The notes below the pieces were generated by a model. That model had not been told where the DNA came from, ran no database searches, and worked only from the letters and a program-made list of their open reading frames with translations. The translations under genes were made by a program, and so were the position numbers. This document shows positions 18,240-28,800 of a stretch of DNA of 64,000 bases, piece after piece (the stretch's first letter is position 1; each line of letters begins with the position of its first letter). This DNA is from G965214625 sp965214625 (GTDB lineage Bacteria > Pseudomonadota > Gammaproteobacteria > Arenicellales > Poriferihabitantaceae), in the NCBI GenBank assembly GCA_965214625.1, contig OZ243962.1, positions 2,666,001-2,730,000 on the forward strand. The letters are read 5' to 3'.

Positions 18240-18590
18240 GTGATCGATAAGATCAAATTGGCCGGCGCGGCGGCACTGATTCTGGTTGCGGTGTTCGCCT
18301 ATTACCAGTTCAGTGACATGATACAGCTGGCACGGGTTGGCATGGTGATCGTGGGGCTGGTTGCGGCGATCGGATTGACACTCACGACAGTGACCGGCCA
18401 GTCAGCCTGGGCATTTATCAAAGGGGCCAATATCGAGCGTCAGAAAGTCGTCTGGCCAACCCGCAGGGAAGCCCTGCAGGTGACCTTGATGGTGATTTTG
18501 TTGACCATACTGCTGGGTCTTTTAATGTGGTTGTTTGACTCGCTGTCATTTTATGCGATTTATGACCTGATTCTCAGGGTGCGGAGTTAG
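18240..18590 (+). CDS. secE: Preprotein translocase subunit SecE
   Basis: 116 residues from a GTG start. The overlapping ATG at 18233 runs into a stop after five codons, and TGAGG just upstream is the ribosome site. Three membrane segments are visible (about 8-26, 34-56, 79-103), as in the three-span gammaproteobacterial form. The conserved cytoplasmic motif ERQKVVWPTRREALQ stands before the last span. SecE clamps SecY in the SecYEG channel. One base separates it from nusG. Confidence 0.95.
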   Translation: MIDKIKLAGAAALILVAVFAYYQFSDMIQLARVGMVIVGLVAAIGLTLTTVTGQSAWAFIKGANIERQKVVWPTRREALQVTLMVILLTILLGLLMWLFDSLSFYAIYDLILRVRS

Positions 18591-18591
18591 T

Positions 18592-19149
18592 ATGTCTGAA
18601 ACTGATACAGTGCAGCCGATCATGCGATGGTATGTGATACAGGCTTTTTCCGGGTATGAGAAACAGGTGATGAAGTCATTGCAGGAACACATCGAACGAG
18701 CCGACATGCAAGAAAGCTTTGGCGATATCCTGGTTCCGACCGAGGAAGTGGTGGAGATGCGTGGCGGGCAGAAACGAACCAGTGAACGCAAGTTTTTTCC
18801 GGGTTATGTTCTGGTCAACATGGTCATGAACGATGAGACCTGGCACCTTGTCAAGGGCGTTCCGAGGGTCGCCGGCTTTATTGGCGGAACGGAGAATCGT
18901 CCGATACCGATCAGCGACAAGGAAGCGGAAGAGATCATCCAGCAGGTTTCCGACAGTGTCGATCAGCCCAAGATGAAATTCACCTTTGCCCCCGGCGAGT
19001 TGGTAAGAATCGTCGAAGGTCCGTTTCAGGATTTCAACGGTACGGTGGAGGACGCCAATTTCGAAAAATCGAAACTGCGTGTGTCGGTCACTATTTTTGG
19101 GCGTTCAACGCCCGTTGAACTGGATTTCACACAGGTGGAAAAAGGGTGA
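18592..19149 (+). CDS. nusG: Transcription termination/antitermination protein NusG
   Basis: 185 residues. The NGN domain begins MRWYVIQAFSGYEKQV and includes FFPGYVLV. The KOW domain (about 130-185) contains GELVRIVEGPFQDFNG. NusG binds RNA polymerase and links it to Rho, to the ribosome or to antitermination complexes. It is paired with secE as in most bacteria and followed by a strong palindrome before rplK. Confidence 0.97.
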   Translation: MSETDTVQPIMRWYVIQAFSGYEKQVMKSLQEHIERADMQESFGDILVPTEEVVEMRGGQKRTSERKFFPGYVLVNMVMNDETWHLVKGVPRVAGFIGGTENRPIPISDKEAEEIIQQVSDSVDQPKMKFTFAPGELVRIVEGPFQDFNGTVEDANFEKSKLRVSVTIFGRSTPVELDFTQVEKG

Positions 19150-19171
19150 GACAGCCGGTGCACCGGCTGTC
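19150..19171 (+). terminator. Perfect 22-base palindrome after nusG
   Basis: GACAGCCGGTG is followed directly by its exact complement, so an RNA hairpin with a short loop would form right at the nusG stop, followed by a TTTCATTGTTT stretch. It is probably a partial terminator or processing site separating secE-nusG from the L11 operon. A second small hairpin (GCCCGC/GCGGGC, 19194-19209) precedes rplK. Confidence 0.6.
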
Positions 19172-19234
19172 TTTCATTGTTTAAGACAGGGGAGCCCGCA
19201 TTGGCGGGCGTTTGAACCCGCGAGGAACCTAAAT

Positions 19235-19669
19235 ATGGCAAAAAAAATCACTGCTTATATCAAGTTGCAAGTGCCGGCAGGGGATGCGAAGCCCAGTCCG
19301 CCAGTGGGACCGGCGCTCGGTCAGCACGGTGTTAATATTATGGAGTTTTGCAAGACGTTCAATGCCGAGACGCAGGAGATGGAAAAAGGACTGCCGGTCC
19401 CGGTGGTCATCACCGTGTATGCCGACAAGAGTTTTACGTATATCAAAAAGACACCTCCGGCTGCCGTCCTGCTGAAGAAGGCGGCAGGGGTCGAAAAGGG
19501 CAGCGGTGTTCCGAATCGGGATAAGGTGGGCCGGGTGACCCGTGAGCAACTTGAAGCGATCGCAAAGACAAAGGAACCGGATCTGAGTTCCCATGATCTT
19601 GATAATGCGGTACGCATTATCGCCGGCAGTGCACGCAGTATCGGGATTGAAACCGAGGGGGTTAACTGA
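19235..19669 (+). CDS. rplK: 50S ribosomal protein L11
   Basis: 144 residues from the ATG at 19235 (MAKKITAYIKLQVPAGDAKP), preceded by a CGAGGAA ribosome site. A longer in-frame reading overlaps nusG and is rejected. L11 forms the GTPase-associated centre with 23S rRNA. The proline-rich N-terminal domain (KPSPPVGPALGQHG) and the RNA-binding C-terminal domain are intact. Stop and rplA start share one base, so translation is coupled. Confidence 0.98.
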   Translation: MAKKITAYIKLQVPAGDAKPSPPVGPALGQHGVNIMEFCKTFNAETQEMEKGLPVPVVITVYADKSFTYIKKTPPAAVLLKKAAGVEKGSGVPNRDKVGRVTREQLEAIAKTKEPDLSSHDLDNAVRIIAGSARSIGIETEGVN

Positions 19670-20370
19670 TGGCTAAAGCAGGCAAGCGGATTCAGGCGGC
19701 GGTGGCCCAGGTCGACCGTCAAAAAAAATATCCGGTGAATGATGCCCTGGCGATGCTGAAATCACTGTCATCGGTCAAATTTGACGAGACCATTGATGTC
19801 TCGATCAATCTGGGTGTCAATGCCCGTAAATCAGACCAGAATGTTCGCGGTGCCACGGTGCTGCCAAAGGGTCTCGGCAAGACGGTTCGGGTGGCGGTGT
19901 TTGCCGAAGGAGACAATGCCGAAGCAGCGAGGTCAGCGGGCGCGGATGTGGTCGGTCTGGGGGATCTCGCGGACCGGGTCAAGGGGGGTGAGATCGACTT
20001 TGATGTCTGTATTGCCACGCCGGACAGCATGCGGGTGGTCGGCCAGCTCGGACAGATACTGGGTCCCCGTGGCATGATGCCCAACCCCAAGGTCGGCACA
20101 GTGACTACGGATGTCGTCAAGGCCGTGATGGATGCCAAATCCGGACAGGTCCAGTACCGGATTGACAAGGCCGGCATTATCCACTGCCCGATCGGAAAGG
20201 CCTCTTTTGCGGACCAGGATCTCGAGGAGAACCTGAATGCGCTGGTATCCGCATTGATCAAGTCCAAACCCGCCTCTTCAAAGGGGCAGTATATCCAACG
20301 GATCGCATTGTCAAGCACAATGGGCCCGGGAGTGAAAGTGGATCGTGCCAGTATTGCGGCGATTCGATGA
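19669..20370 (+). CDS. rplA: 50S ribosomal protein L1
   Basis: 233 residues against 234 in E. coli. The signature LGPRGMMPNPKVGTV is present near residue 130. L1 forms the mobile stalk near the E site and in E. coli represses its own operon by binding the L11 leader. The start overlaps the rplK stop (TGATG). Confidence 0.98.
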   Translation: MAKAGKRIQAAVAQVDRQKKYPVNDALAMLKSLSSVKFDETIDVSINLGVNARKSDQNVRGATVLPKGLGKTVRVAVFAEGDNAEAARSAGADVVGLGDLADRVKGGEIDFDVCIATPDSMRVVGQLGQILGPRGMMPNPKVGTVTTDVVKAVMDAKSGQVQYRIDKAGIIHCPIGKASFADQDLEENLNALVSALIKSKPASSKGQYIQRIALSSTMGPGVKVDRASIAAIR

Positions 20371-20410
20371 GTTTTGGGGTTCTGCCCGGTATTGGTAACC
20401 CGGGTGGAAT

Positions 20411-20545
20411 GGTCAAAGACCGCAGGGGGGCCTTGCCCTTAATTGACACCCGAATCCGGTTTGATGGTGGTGGTTCGGTTGTGTTGCCTGCGCAGACGGT
20501 GGCCCGAAATCAGGTGCAGTCCTGATGCAGGACACCATTTTTGTT
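20411..20545 (+). promoter_or_regulatory. Ribosomal protein L10 leader
   Basis: The 192-base gap before rplJ holds AAAGACCGCAGGGGGG (20415-20430) and CCTGCGCAGACGGT (20487-20500). This paired set resembles the L10(L12)4-binding leader of the rplJL operon, which carries a kink-turn and feeds back on translation. TTAATTGACACC lies between the arms. Assigned from recalled consensus and position; not folded computationally. Confidence 0.65.
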
Positions 20546-20562
20546 AAATGGGAGTGTGCTTT

Positions 20563-21087
20563 ATGAGTTTAAGTCTCAATCAGAAAAAAGCGGTTGTTGA
20601 CGAGGTCTCCGAGGCGATCCGTTCGGCACAGGCGGGGATACTCGCCGAGTATCGCGGGTTGACGGTGGAGCAATTGACCGGACTGCGAAGAGAGGCCCGC
20701 AATGCGGGTGTTTGGGTCAGGGTGGTCAAGAACAATCTGGCCAAGCGTGTCGTGGTCGGGTCTGACTTTGAATGCCTGAAGGAGCATTTTGTCGGTCCGG
20801 TGATTTTTTCAGCGTCTGAAGATCCGGTTGCGGTCGCCAAGGTGGTCTCCGGTTTTGCAAAGCAGCATGATCAATTCAAGATTACAGCGGGCGCGATGAA
20901 CGGTTCGCTGATGGATCAGTCGATGATCGAAAACCTGTCCGTTCTGCCCGGGCGTGATGCGCTGCTCGCCAAGCTGATGGGAACGATGATGGCCCCTGTT
21001 CAGACACTGGTGTCAACGCTCAACGAGGTACCAGGCAGGTTCGTTCGGACGTTGTCTGCGGTGGCCGAATCGAAAGAAGCGGCCTAG
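20563..21087 (+). CDS. rplJ: 50S ribosomal protein L10
   Basis: 174 residues from the ATG at 20563 with GGGAG 9-13 bases upstream. The ATG at 20548 is in frame but precedes that ribosome site. N-terminal RNA-binding domain (MSLSLNQKKAVVDEV, ILAEYRGLTV), then a C-terminal helix that holds the L7/L12 dimers. With L12 it forms the factor-recruiting stalk and represses its own mRNA through the leader upstream. Confidence 0.97.
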   Translation: MSLSLNQKKAVVDEVSEAIRSAQAGILAEYRGLTVEQLTGLRREARNAGVWVRVVKNNLAKRVVVGSDFECLKEHFVGPVIFSASEDPVAVAKVVSGFAKQHDQFKITAGAMNGSLMDQSMIENLSVLPGRDALLAKLMGTMMAPVQTLVSTLNEVPGRFVRTLSAVAESKEAA

Positions 21088-21152
21088 CCCGTTTTTCACT
21101 GCACACGGTTTCAGTTTTAATTTTTGTGTTCTAGTTATCAGGAGTAATTACA

Positions 21153-21539
21153 ATGAGTTTGAGTAGAGAAGAGATTCTTGACGCGGTTGCCGAAATGTCG
21201 GTGCTTGATCTGTCCTTGTTGATCAAGGACATGGAAGAGAAATTCGGTGTCTCGGCTGCCGCTGCCGTGGCCGTGGCTGCCACCCCCGGTGGCGGTGCCG
21301 GTGAAGCCGAGGCTGCGGTCGAGGAAAAAGATGAGTTTGATGTCATCCTGACCAGTTTCGGTCAGAACAAGGTGAGTGTCATCAAGGCGGTCCGTGCGTT
21401 GACCAGTCTGGGTCTTCGGGAGGCCAAGGACCTGGTTGAAGGGGCGCCAGCACCGATCAAGGAGGGAGTCAACAAGGCGGATGCGGAAGCCACTCAGAAA
21501 CAGCTTGAGGAAGCCGGCGCTTCGGTTGAACTCAAGTAG
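21153..21539 (+). CDS. rplL: 50S ribosomal protein L7/L12
   Basis: 128 residues. An N-terminal dimerisation helix, an Ala/Gly-rich hinge (about residues 34-55) and the C-terminal domain with KDLVEGAPAPIKEGV that contacts translation factors. CAGGAG lies about 8 bases before the ATG. It is expected at four or more copies per ribosome, bound to L10. Confidence 0.98.
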   Translation: MSLSREEILDAVAEMSVLDLSLLIKDMEEKFGVSAAAAVAVAATPGGGAGEAEAAVEEKDEFDVILTSFGQNKVSVIKAVRALTSLGLREAKDLVEGAPAPIKEGVNKADAEATQKQLEEAGASVELK

Positions 21540-21563
21540 CGTTGGGTGTCGCAAACGCGTTGC

Positions 21564-21592
21564 AGCAGGTTGGACACGGTGTCCATCCTGCT
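21564..21592 (+). terminator. rplL-rpoB attenuator hairpin
   Basis: Arms 21564-21576 and 21580-21592 pair over 13 positions with one T-T mismatch and a CGG loop. There is no long T-run. It lies in the 239-base gap between rplL and rpoB, where enterobacteria have a partial terminator that lowers rpoBC transcription relative to the ribosomal genes. Confidence 0.6.
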
Positions 21593-21778
21593 GTCTTGCC
21601 GTGTCTGTGCGGTTTAAAAGTGAACCCTGCACCGTCTTTACAGACCGTTTGTGCGTTGATCGATCGGTTTGAAAGCCGGGGTTGAATTGGGGAACACAAT
21701 GTCTAACCACTGCGACAGTATCACCCTGTGCGCCGGGTTTTGCGTGTTGTTGGGTGATCTGTCGAATGAGGACAAATA

Positions 21779-24700
21779 ATGGGCTATTCCTTTACCGAAA
21801 GAAAGCGAATTCGCAAGAATTTCAGCAAACGTTCCGATGATTTTGAGGTTCCTTATCTTCTCGATACGCAAAAGAAGTCTTACTATCAGTACCTGCAGGC
21901 CGATACCCCCCCGGAGCAACGGATTGACCAGGGTATTCAGGCGGCGTTTAAATCGGTTTTCCCGATCGAGAGCTACAATGGCAGCGTGATTCTGGATTTT
22001 GTCAGCTATCGGCTCGAGAAACCCCGATTCGACGTGGAGGAATGCCAGAAGCGCGGATTGGTGTATTGTTGTCCCCTTCGGGTGGTCTTGAGGCTGGTCA
22101 TTTTCAACAAGAGCGGCAGCGGGAAGAAACCGAAGGATGTCATTGAGCAGGAGGTTTTCCTCGGCGATATGCCATTGATGACGGATAACGGCACCTTTGT
22201 CATTAATGGGACAGAGCGGGTGATCGTGTCCCAGTTGCATCGCTCACCGGGGGTGATTTTTGATCACGACGGTGGCAAGACGCATGCTTCCCGCAAGCTC
22301 CTTTTTTCGGCCCGGATCATTCCTTATCGAGGCTCCTGGCTGGATATGGAATTTGATCCGAAGGACCTGCTCTACATCCGCATCGATCGTCGCAGAAAAC
22401 TGCCGGCGACCATTATCCTGCGTGCGCTGGGATACAGTACGGAAGAGATTCTCTCGATGTTTTTCGAGAACGATGTCTTTTATCTGAACAATGACAAGCT
22501 GACGCTGGAACTGCGACCCGAACGGTTGCGTGGACAGCAATTGGACTTCGACTTGAAAGGGGTCCGGGGCAGGATGCTGATCGAGGCGGGGAAGCGAATT
22601 ACCGCCAGACACATCCGGGCACTTGATAAAGCGGGGATCAGCGAGATCGAGGTGCCAAACGAGTTTGTACTGGGACGTACCCTTGCCAAAGACATTATCG
22701 ACACCGAAACGGGGGAACTGCTGGTGGAGGCAAACCAGGAGGTGACCCCCGAAGTGCTCAAACAGCTCAACGCGAACGGGATTGTCGAGGTGGAGACCAT
22801 CTACACCAATGATATTGATTGCGGTTCGTTTATTTCCGATACGTTGCGAATCGACCAGACACGGTCGGCCGAAGAGGCACAGGTTGAGATCTATCGCATG
22901 ATGCGTCCCGGAGAACCGCCTACCAAAGAGGCCTCGGCCGCCTTGTTTGCCAATCTGTTTTTCAATCATGAGCGATATGATCTGTCGGCGGTCGGCAGGA
23001 TGAAACTGAATCGACGGCTGGGCAGGGAGTCTGACGAAGGCCCGGGCACCCTGAGCAAACAGGATATCGTCGATGTGATGCGAAAGATTGTGTCGTTGAA
23101 AAACGGGAAAGGTGAAATCGATGACATCGATAACCTTGGAAATCGACGGGTGCGGTCAGTCGGGGAGTTGGTCGAAAACCAGTTTCGGATCGGTTTGATT
23201 CGGGTTGAACGGGCGGTCAAGGAGCGTCTGAACCTGGTCGAAAGTGAAAATTTAACCCCCCAGGATCTGATCAACGCCAAACCGGTTGCGGCGGTCGTCA
23301 GAGAGTTTTTTGGTTCAAGTCAGCTCTCGCAATTCATGGATCAGACCAATCCCTTGTCCGAGGTCACCCACAAACGCCGTGTATCGGCACTTGGGCCGGG
23401 CGGGTTGACCCGCGACCGGGCCGGGTTTGAGGTGCGTGATGTGCATCCGACCCATTATGGTCGGGTCTGTCCGATAGAAACGCCGGAGGGTCCCAATATC
23501 GGATTGATCAACTCACTGGCGTGTTTTGCACAGACCAACGAGTATGGATTTCTTGAAACCCCCTATCGCAAAGTGATCGAGGGCAAGATCACCGACAAGG
23601 TCGAGTATCTGTCGGCGATTGAGGAGCACAAATACGTCATTGCACAGGCAAACTCGACCCTTGATGAAGAAGGTCGGTTTACCAACGAACTGGTGGCCTG
23701 TCGGCACAAGAACGAGTCGTCACTGTCGGCACCGGATCAGATCGATTACATTGATATCGCCCCCCAGCAAATTGTCTCGGTGGCGGCGTCACTGGTCCCT
23801 TTTCTTGAGCACGACGATGCCAACCGGGCGCTGATGGGGGCAAATATGCAGCGCCAGGCGGTGCCGATCATACAGAGCGAGAAACCACTGGTTGGCACCG
23901 GCATGGAGCGGACGGTTGCGATCGATTCGGGCGTGACCGTAATTGCAAGACGCGGTGGAGTGGTTGACTCGGTGGATGCCGTACGGATTGTGGTCAGGGC
24001 GAATGACAATGAAAATATTGAAGGTGAGCCCGGGGTGGACATCTACAAGCTGAAAAAGTATGAGCGTTCGAATCAGAACACAACGATTAATCAGCGTCCC
24101 CTGGTGGCAGTGGGGGACGTGGTGGCCAAGGGGGATGTGCTGGCCGATGGGCCCTCGACGGATATGGGTGAACTGGCGCTGGGCCGCAATGTGCTGATTG
24201 CCTTCATGCCCTGGAATGGCTACAACTTCGAAGATTCCATCCTGATTTCCGAAAGACTGGTCAAGGATGATGTGTACACGTCGATCCACATTGAGGAATT
24301 GGCCTGTGTCGCGAGAGATACCAAGCTGGGTCCAGAGGAAATCAGTCGGGACATTTCCAATGTGGGTGAAGGGGCACTGTCCAAACTGGATGAATCGGGT
24401 ATTGTCTATGAGGGGGCGGAAGTGCAGCCGGGGGATGTCCTGGTGGGTAAAATTACACCCAAAGGTGAAACGCAGCTGACCCCCGAGGAAAAGTTGTTGC
24501 GGGCGATCTTCGGGGAAAAGGCATCGGATGTAAAGGATACGTCACTGCGCATGCCGGCCGGCATGAAAGGAACGGTGATTGATGTTCAGGTATTCACCCG
24601 CGAAGGGCTGGCCAAGGATGCACGGGCGATGAACAATGATGAATATGAGTTGGCGAAGGAGCGGGAAGATCTGGATGACCAGTTCAGGATTGTCGAAGAT

Positions 24701-25855
24701 GATTCGTTTGCGCGGATCAGTCGGTTGCTGAACGGACAGGTTGCGGTGGGTGGACCGGGTCAAATCAATGCGGGCGAGAGCATCACGCCGGACTATCTGT
24801 CGACATTGCATCGCAAACAGTGGTTTGAAATTCGGCTCGACAATGAAGAGGTGAATCAGGCGATCGAGAAAATCCGTGATCAACTGGATGAACAACGCAA
24901 TGAATTTGATCGTCGTTACGAGGAAAAGCGCGAAAAAATCGAAATGGGCGATGATCTGGCACCGGGTATCCTCAAAATTGTCAAGGTCTTTGTGGCGGTC
25001 AGGCGACGGTTGCAACCGGGTGACAAGATGGCGGGACGCCACGGCAATAAGGGCGTGATCTCAAAGATTGTCCCGGTCGAAGACATGCCTTATCGGGAGG
25101 ATGGTACGCCGGTCGATATTTGCCTCAATCCGCTTGGTGTGCCTTCAAGGATGAATGTCGGGCAGGTCCTTGAAACCCATCTTGGATGGGCGGCCAAGCA
25201 TCTGGGCGAACAGATTGACAAGTTGCTCAAACGGCATGGAAAGCCGGACCCGATCCGCAAGTTGCTGGGCCGTATCTATAACACCAGCGGCAAAAAGGAA
25301 TCGCTGGACGATCTGGCCAATGAACAGATCATCGAATTGGCCCAGAACCTGCGAGCCGGCGTGCCGATGGCAACACCGGTTTTTGATGGTGCCGAAGAAA
25401 AGGAGATCAAGGGCATGCTCAAACTCGCCGGGTTGCCGGAAAGCGGGCAGACCACGCTGTATGACGGCCGCACCGGAGATCCTTTTGATCGTCCGGTGAC
25501 CTGTGGTTACATGTACATTCTCAAACTGAATCACCTGGTGGACGACAAGATGCACGCGCGTTCAACGGGCCCTTACAGCCTGATCACCCAGCAACCGCTC
25601 GGTGGCAAGGCACAGTTTGGGGGCCAGCGGTTCGGTGAAATGGAGGTGTGGGCACTGGAGGCGTACGGGGCTGCGTATACCTTGCAGGAAATGTTGACCG
25701 TCAAATCGGATGATGTCTCGGGCCGCTCCAAAATTTACGAGAACATCGTGCGGGGTGATCATGGCATGGATGCCGGGATGCCGGAATCCTTCAATGTGCT
25801 GGTCAAGGAGATACGGGCCCTGGGATTGAATCTGGAACTCAAGCATCAGCCTTAA
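21779..25855 (+). CDS. rpoB: DNA-directed RNA polymerase subunit beta
   Basis: 1358 residues, slightly longer than the 1342 of E. coli. The rifampicin region reads SSQLSQFMDQTNPLSE then THKRRVSALGPGG, with the usual sensitive residues. RDVHPTHYGRVCPIETPEGPN and the C-terminal GGKAQFGGQRFGEMEVWALE motif are present. The subunit forms one pincer of the polymerase and part of the active centre. It is followed after 37 bases by rpoC. Confidence 0.99.
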   Translation: MGYSFTERKRIRKNFSKRSDDFEVPYLLDTQKKSYYQYLQADTPPEQRIDQGIQAAFKSVFPIESYNGSVILDFVSYRLEKPRFDVEECQKRGLVYCCPLRVVLRLVIFNKSGSGKKPKDVIEQEVFLGDMPLMTDNGTFVINGTERVIVSQLHRSPGVIFDHDGGKTHASRKLLFSARIIPYRGSWLDMEFDPKDLLYIRIDRRRKLPATIILRALGYSTEEILSMFFENDVFYLNNDKLTLELRPERLRGQQLDFDLKGVRGRMLIEAGKRITARHIRALDKAGISEIEVPNEFVLGRTLAKDIIDTETGELLVEANQEVTPEVLKQLNANGIVEVETIYTNDIDCGSFISDTLRIDQTRSAEEAQVEIYRMMRPGEPPTKEASAALFANLFFNHERYDLSAVGRMKLNRRLGRESDEGPGTLSKQDIVDVMRKIVSLKNGKGEIDDIDNLGNRRVRSVGELVENQFRIGLIRVERAVKERLNLVESENLTPQDLINAKPVAAVVREFFGSSQLSQFMDQTNPLSEVTHKRRVSALGPGGLTRDRAGFEVRDVHPTHYGRVCPIETPEGPNIGLINSLACFAQTNEYGFLETPYRKVIEGKITDKVEYLSAIEEHKYVIAQANSTLDEEGRFTNELVACRHKNESSLSAPDQIDYIDIAPQQIVSVAASLVPFLEHDDANRALMGANMQRQAVPIIQSEKPLVGTGMERTVAIDSGVTVIARRGGVVDSVDAVRIVVRANDNENIEGEPGVDIYKLKKYERSNQNTTINQRPLVAVGDVVAKGDVLADGPSTDMGELALGRNVLIAFMPWNGYNFEDSILISERLVKDDVYTSIHIEELACVARDTKLGPEEISRDISNVGEGALSKLDESGIVYEGAEVQPGDVLVGKITPKGETQLTPEEKLLRAIFGEKASDVKDTSLRMPAGMKGTVIDVQVFTREGLAKDARAMNNDEYELAKEREDLDDQFRIVEDDSFARISRLLNGQVAVGGPGQINAGESITPDYLSTLHRKQWFEIRLDNEEVNQAIEKIRDQLDEQRNEFDRRYEEKREKIEMGDDLAPGILKIVKVFVAVRRRLQPGDKMAGRHGNKGVISKIVPVEDMPYREDGTPVDICLNPLGVPSRMNVGQVLETHLGWAAKHLGEQIDKLLKRHGKPDPIRKLLGRIYNTSGKKESLDDLANEQIIELAQNLRAGVPMATPVFDGAEEKEIKGMLKLAGLPESGQTTLYDGRTGDPFDRPVTCGYMYILKLNHLVDDKMHARSTGPYSLITQQPLGGKAQFGGQRFGEMEVWALEAYGAAYTLQEMLTVKSDDVSGRSKIYENIVRGDHGMDAGMPESFNVLVKEIRALGLNLELKHQP

Positions 25856-25892
25856 TCCATCATCAACCGACTAAATTACGAGGCAGTCCAAC

Positions 25893-28800
25893 ATGAGAGA
25901 TATCTTTAATCTGTTTAAGCAAGGCGACACGGTTGATGATTTTGATGCCATTCGGGTCAGTATTGCATCACCCGAAAAAATCAGGTCATGGTCCTTTGGT
26001 GAAGTCAAGAAACCCGAAACAATCAACTACAGGACCTTTCGTCCGGAACGTGACGGGCTGTTTTGTGCCAAATTGTTTGGACCGGTGAATGACTATGAAT
26101 GCCTGTGCGGCAAGTACAAGCGACTGAAGCATCGCGGAGTGATCTGTGAGAAATGTGGTGTTGAGGTCACCCTGTCAAAAGTCCGTCGTGAGCGTATGGG
26201 GCATATCGAGCTTGCAGCACCGTGTACGCATATCTGGTTTCTCAAGTCACTGCCGTCCCGCCTAGGCCTGTTGCTGGACATGACGGTCAGGGAAATGGAG
26301 CGGGTGCTTTATTTCGAGGCGTATGTGGTGATTGATCCGGGGATGACGCAACTCAAGCGCGGCAGCCTGCTGACCGAAGAATCGTATCATGACGCGATTG
26401 GAACCTATGGTGGGGAGTTTGAAGCGGCCATGGGGGCGGAGGCCATCCGTGCGTTGCTCAATGATATTGATCTGGAGGAAGAGGCGATTTTGCTTCGCGA
26501 GGAACTGGACGCGACCCGTTCTGAAACCAAGATCAAGAAACTGACCAGTCGCTTGAAGGTGATGCAGGCGTTCATCAATTCGGGGAACAACCCCTCGTGG
26601 ATGATTATGGATGTGCTGCCGGTTTTGCCTCCGGACCTGCGTCCTTTGGTGCCATTGGAAGGTGGCCGGTTCGCGACGTCGGACCTGAATGACCTTTACC
26701 GGCGGGTTATCAACCGCAATAACCGGCTGAAGCGGTTGCTTGATCTCAATGCGCCGGATCTGATTGTACGGAATGAAAAGCGCATGCTGCAAGAAGCGGT
26801 TGATGCGATGCTCGACAATGGAAGACGCGGCAAGGCCATCACCGGTGCCAACAAGCGCCAGCTGAAGTCGATTTCAGACATGATCAAGGGCAAGCAGGGA
26901 CGCTTTCGCCAGAACTTGCTTGGCAAACGTGTCGACTACTCGGGTCGTTCGGTGATTGTGGTGGGTCCCACGCTGAAACTGCACCAGTGCGGATTGCCGA
27001 AGAAGATGGCGCTGGAACTGTTCAAACCGTTCATTTTCAGCAAGCTGGAATTGCGCAACCTGGCCAGTACCATCAAACAGGCCAAGAAAATGGTGGAAAT
27101 GGAAAACCCGGAAGTATGGGATATTCTGGAAGAGGTGATCCGGGAACATCCGGTGATGCTCAATCGGGCACCGACCTTGCACCGCCTCGGTATTCAGGCG
27201 TTCGAACCGGTGCTGATCGAGGGTAAGGCAATTCAGTTGCACCCGCTGGTCTGTACGCCCTATAACGCCGACTTCGATGGTGACCAGATGGCGGTCCATG
27301 TGCCGTTGAGTATCGAGGCGCAGCTCGAGGCGCGTTCTTTGATGATGTCAACCAACAATATCCTGTCGCCGGCCAATGGTGAACCGATTATCGTTCCCTC
27401 CCAGGATATCGTGCTCGGTCTGTACTACATGACGCGCGAAAGCGCCGATGCCAAGGGAACAGGCAGTGTCTTTGCCGATCTTGATGAACTGCGTCGTGCC
27501 TATGAAACCGGGCAGGCGCATTTGCACGCCCGTATCAAGGTGCGAATGCCGTCGGTCAAGCAGGAAGACGTGATTGGGAGTGGTTTGACATGGGTCAGCA
27601 CCACGGTCGGCCGGGCGATGCTCTATGACATTCTGCCCCAGGGACTGCGGTTCGACCTGGTTGACCGACCCATGAAAAAGAAAACGATTTCAGAGCTGAT
27701 CGATGTGTCGTATCGAGATGCCGGCCTGAAAGAAACGGTTATTTTTGCCGACCAGTTGATGTATACCGGGTTTCGTATTGCGGCGTTGTCGGGGGTTTCC
27801 ATCGGGGTTGATGACATGATAATACCCAATAGCAAGGCAAAAATACTGAATAATGCACAAAAGGAGGTGGTCGAAATTCAGCAGCAATACCGGGCGGGTT
27901 TGCTGACCGACGGGGAACGATACAACAAAGTAATCGATATCTGGACACGTACCAGTGAACTGGTGGCCAAATCGATGATGGAGGAATTGGGTGTCGACAA
28001 GGTGACCAATGCCGAAGGAGAAACGGTCGAGCAGGATTCGTTCAATTCCATTTATATGATGGCTGATTCCGGGGCGCGGGGTTCGCATGCCCAGATCAGG
28101 CAGCTTGCCGGTATGCGGGGATTGATGGCCAAACCGGACGGCTCGATTATCGAAACACCGATTACCGCCAACTTCCGGGAAGGGCTCAATGTACTGCAGT
28201 ACTTTATTTCGACCCATGGTGCACGCAAAGGGCTGGCCGATACCGCACTGAAAACGGCCAATTCAGGTTATCTGACCCGTCGATTGGTGGATGTGTGCCA
28301 GGATTTGGTGGTGACGCTGGATGATTGCGGGACGACCGACGGTCTGTTGCGCGAAGCACAGGTGCAGGGCGGGGAAGTGGTTGTCCCGTTGGGTGATCGG
28401 ATACTGGGTCGCTTCTTGACCGAGGACTTGTGTGATCCGGTAACCGGAGAGGTCATCATTGCCGCCGACCAGATGATTGATGAGAAAAATGTCGGTCGTG
28501 TCGAGGAAGCCAATATTCACGAAGTCCGGGTGCGTTCGGCGGTTACCTGCAAGACCAAGTATGGAGTCTGTTCGATGTGTTATGGGCGGGATCTTGGCAG
28601 GGGGCACAAAATCAATATGGGTGAAGCCATCGGGGTGATTGCGGCCCAGTCCATCGGTGAACCGGGCACCCAGCTGACGATGCGGACATTCCATATCGGT
28701 GGGGCCGTTTCAGGGTCCTCGGTGGTGAGTCAGGTGGAACTCAAAAATCGCGGCAAAATCCACTTGAAAGGGGTGAAGCTGGTCCAGAACAGTGATGGCA

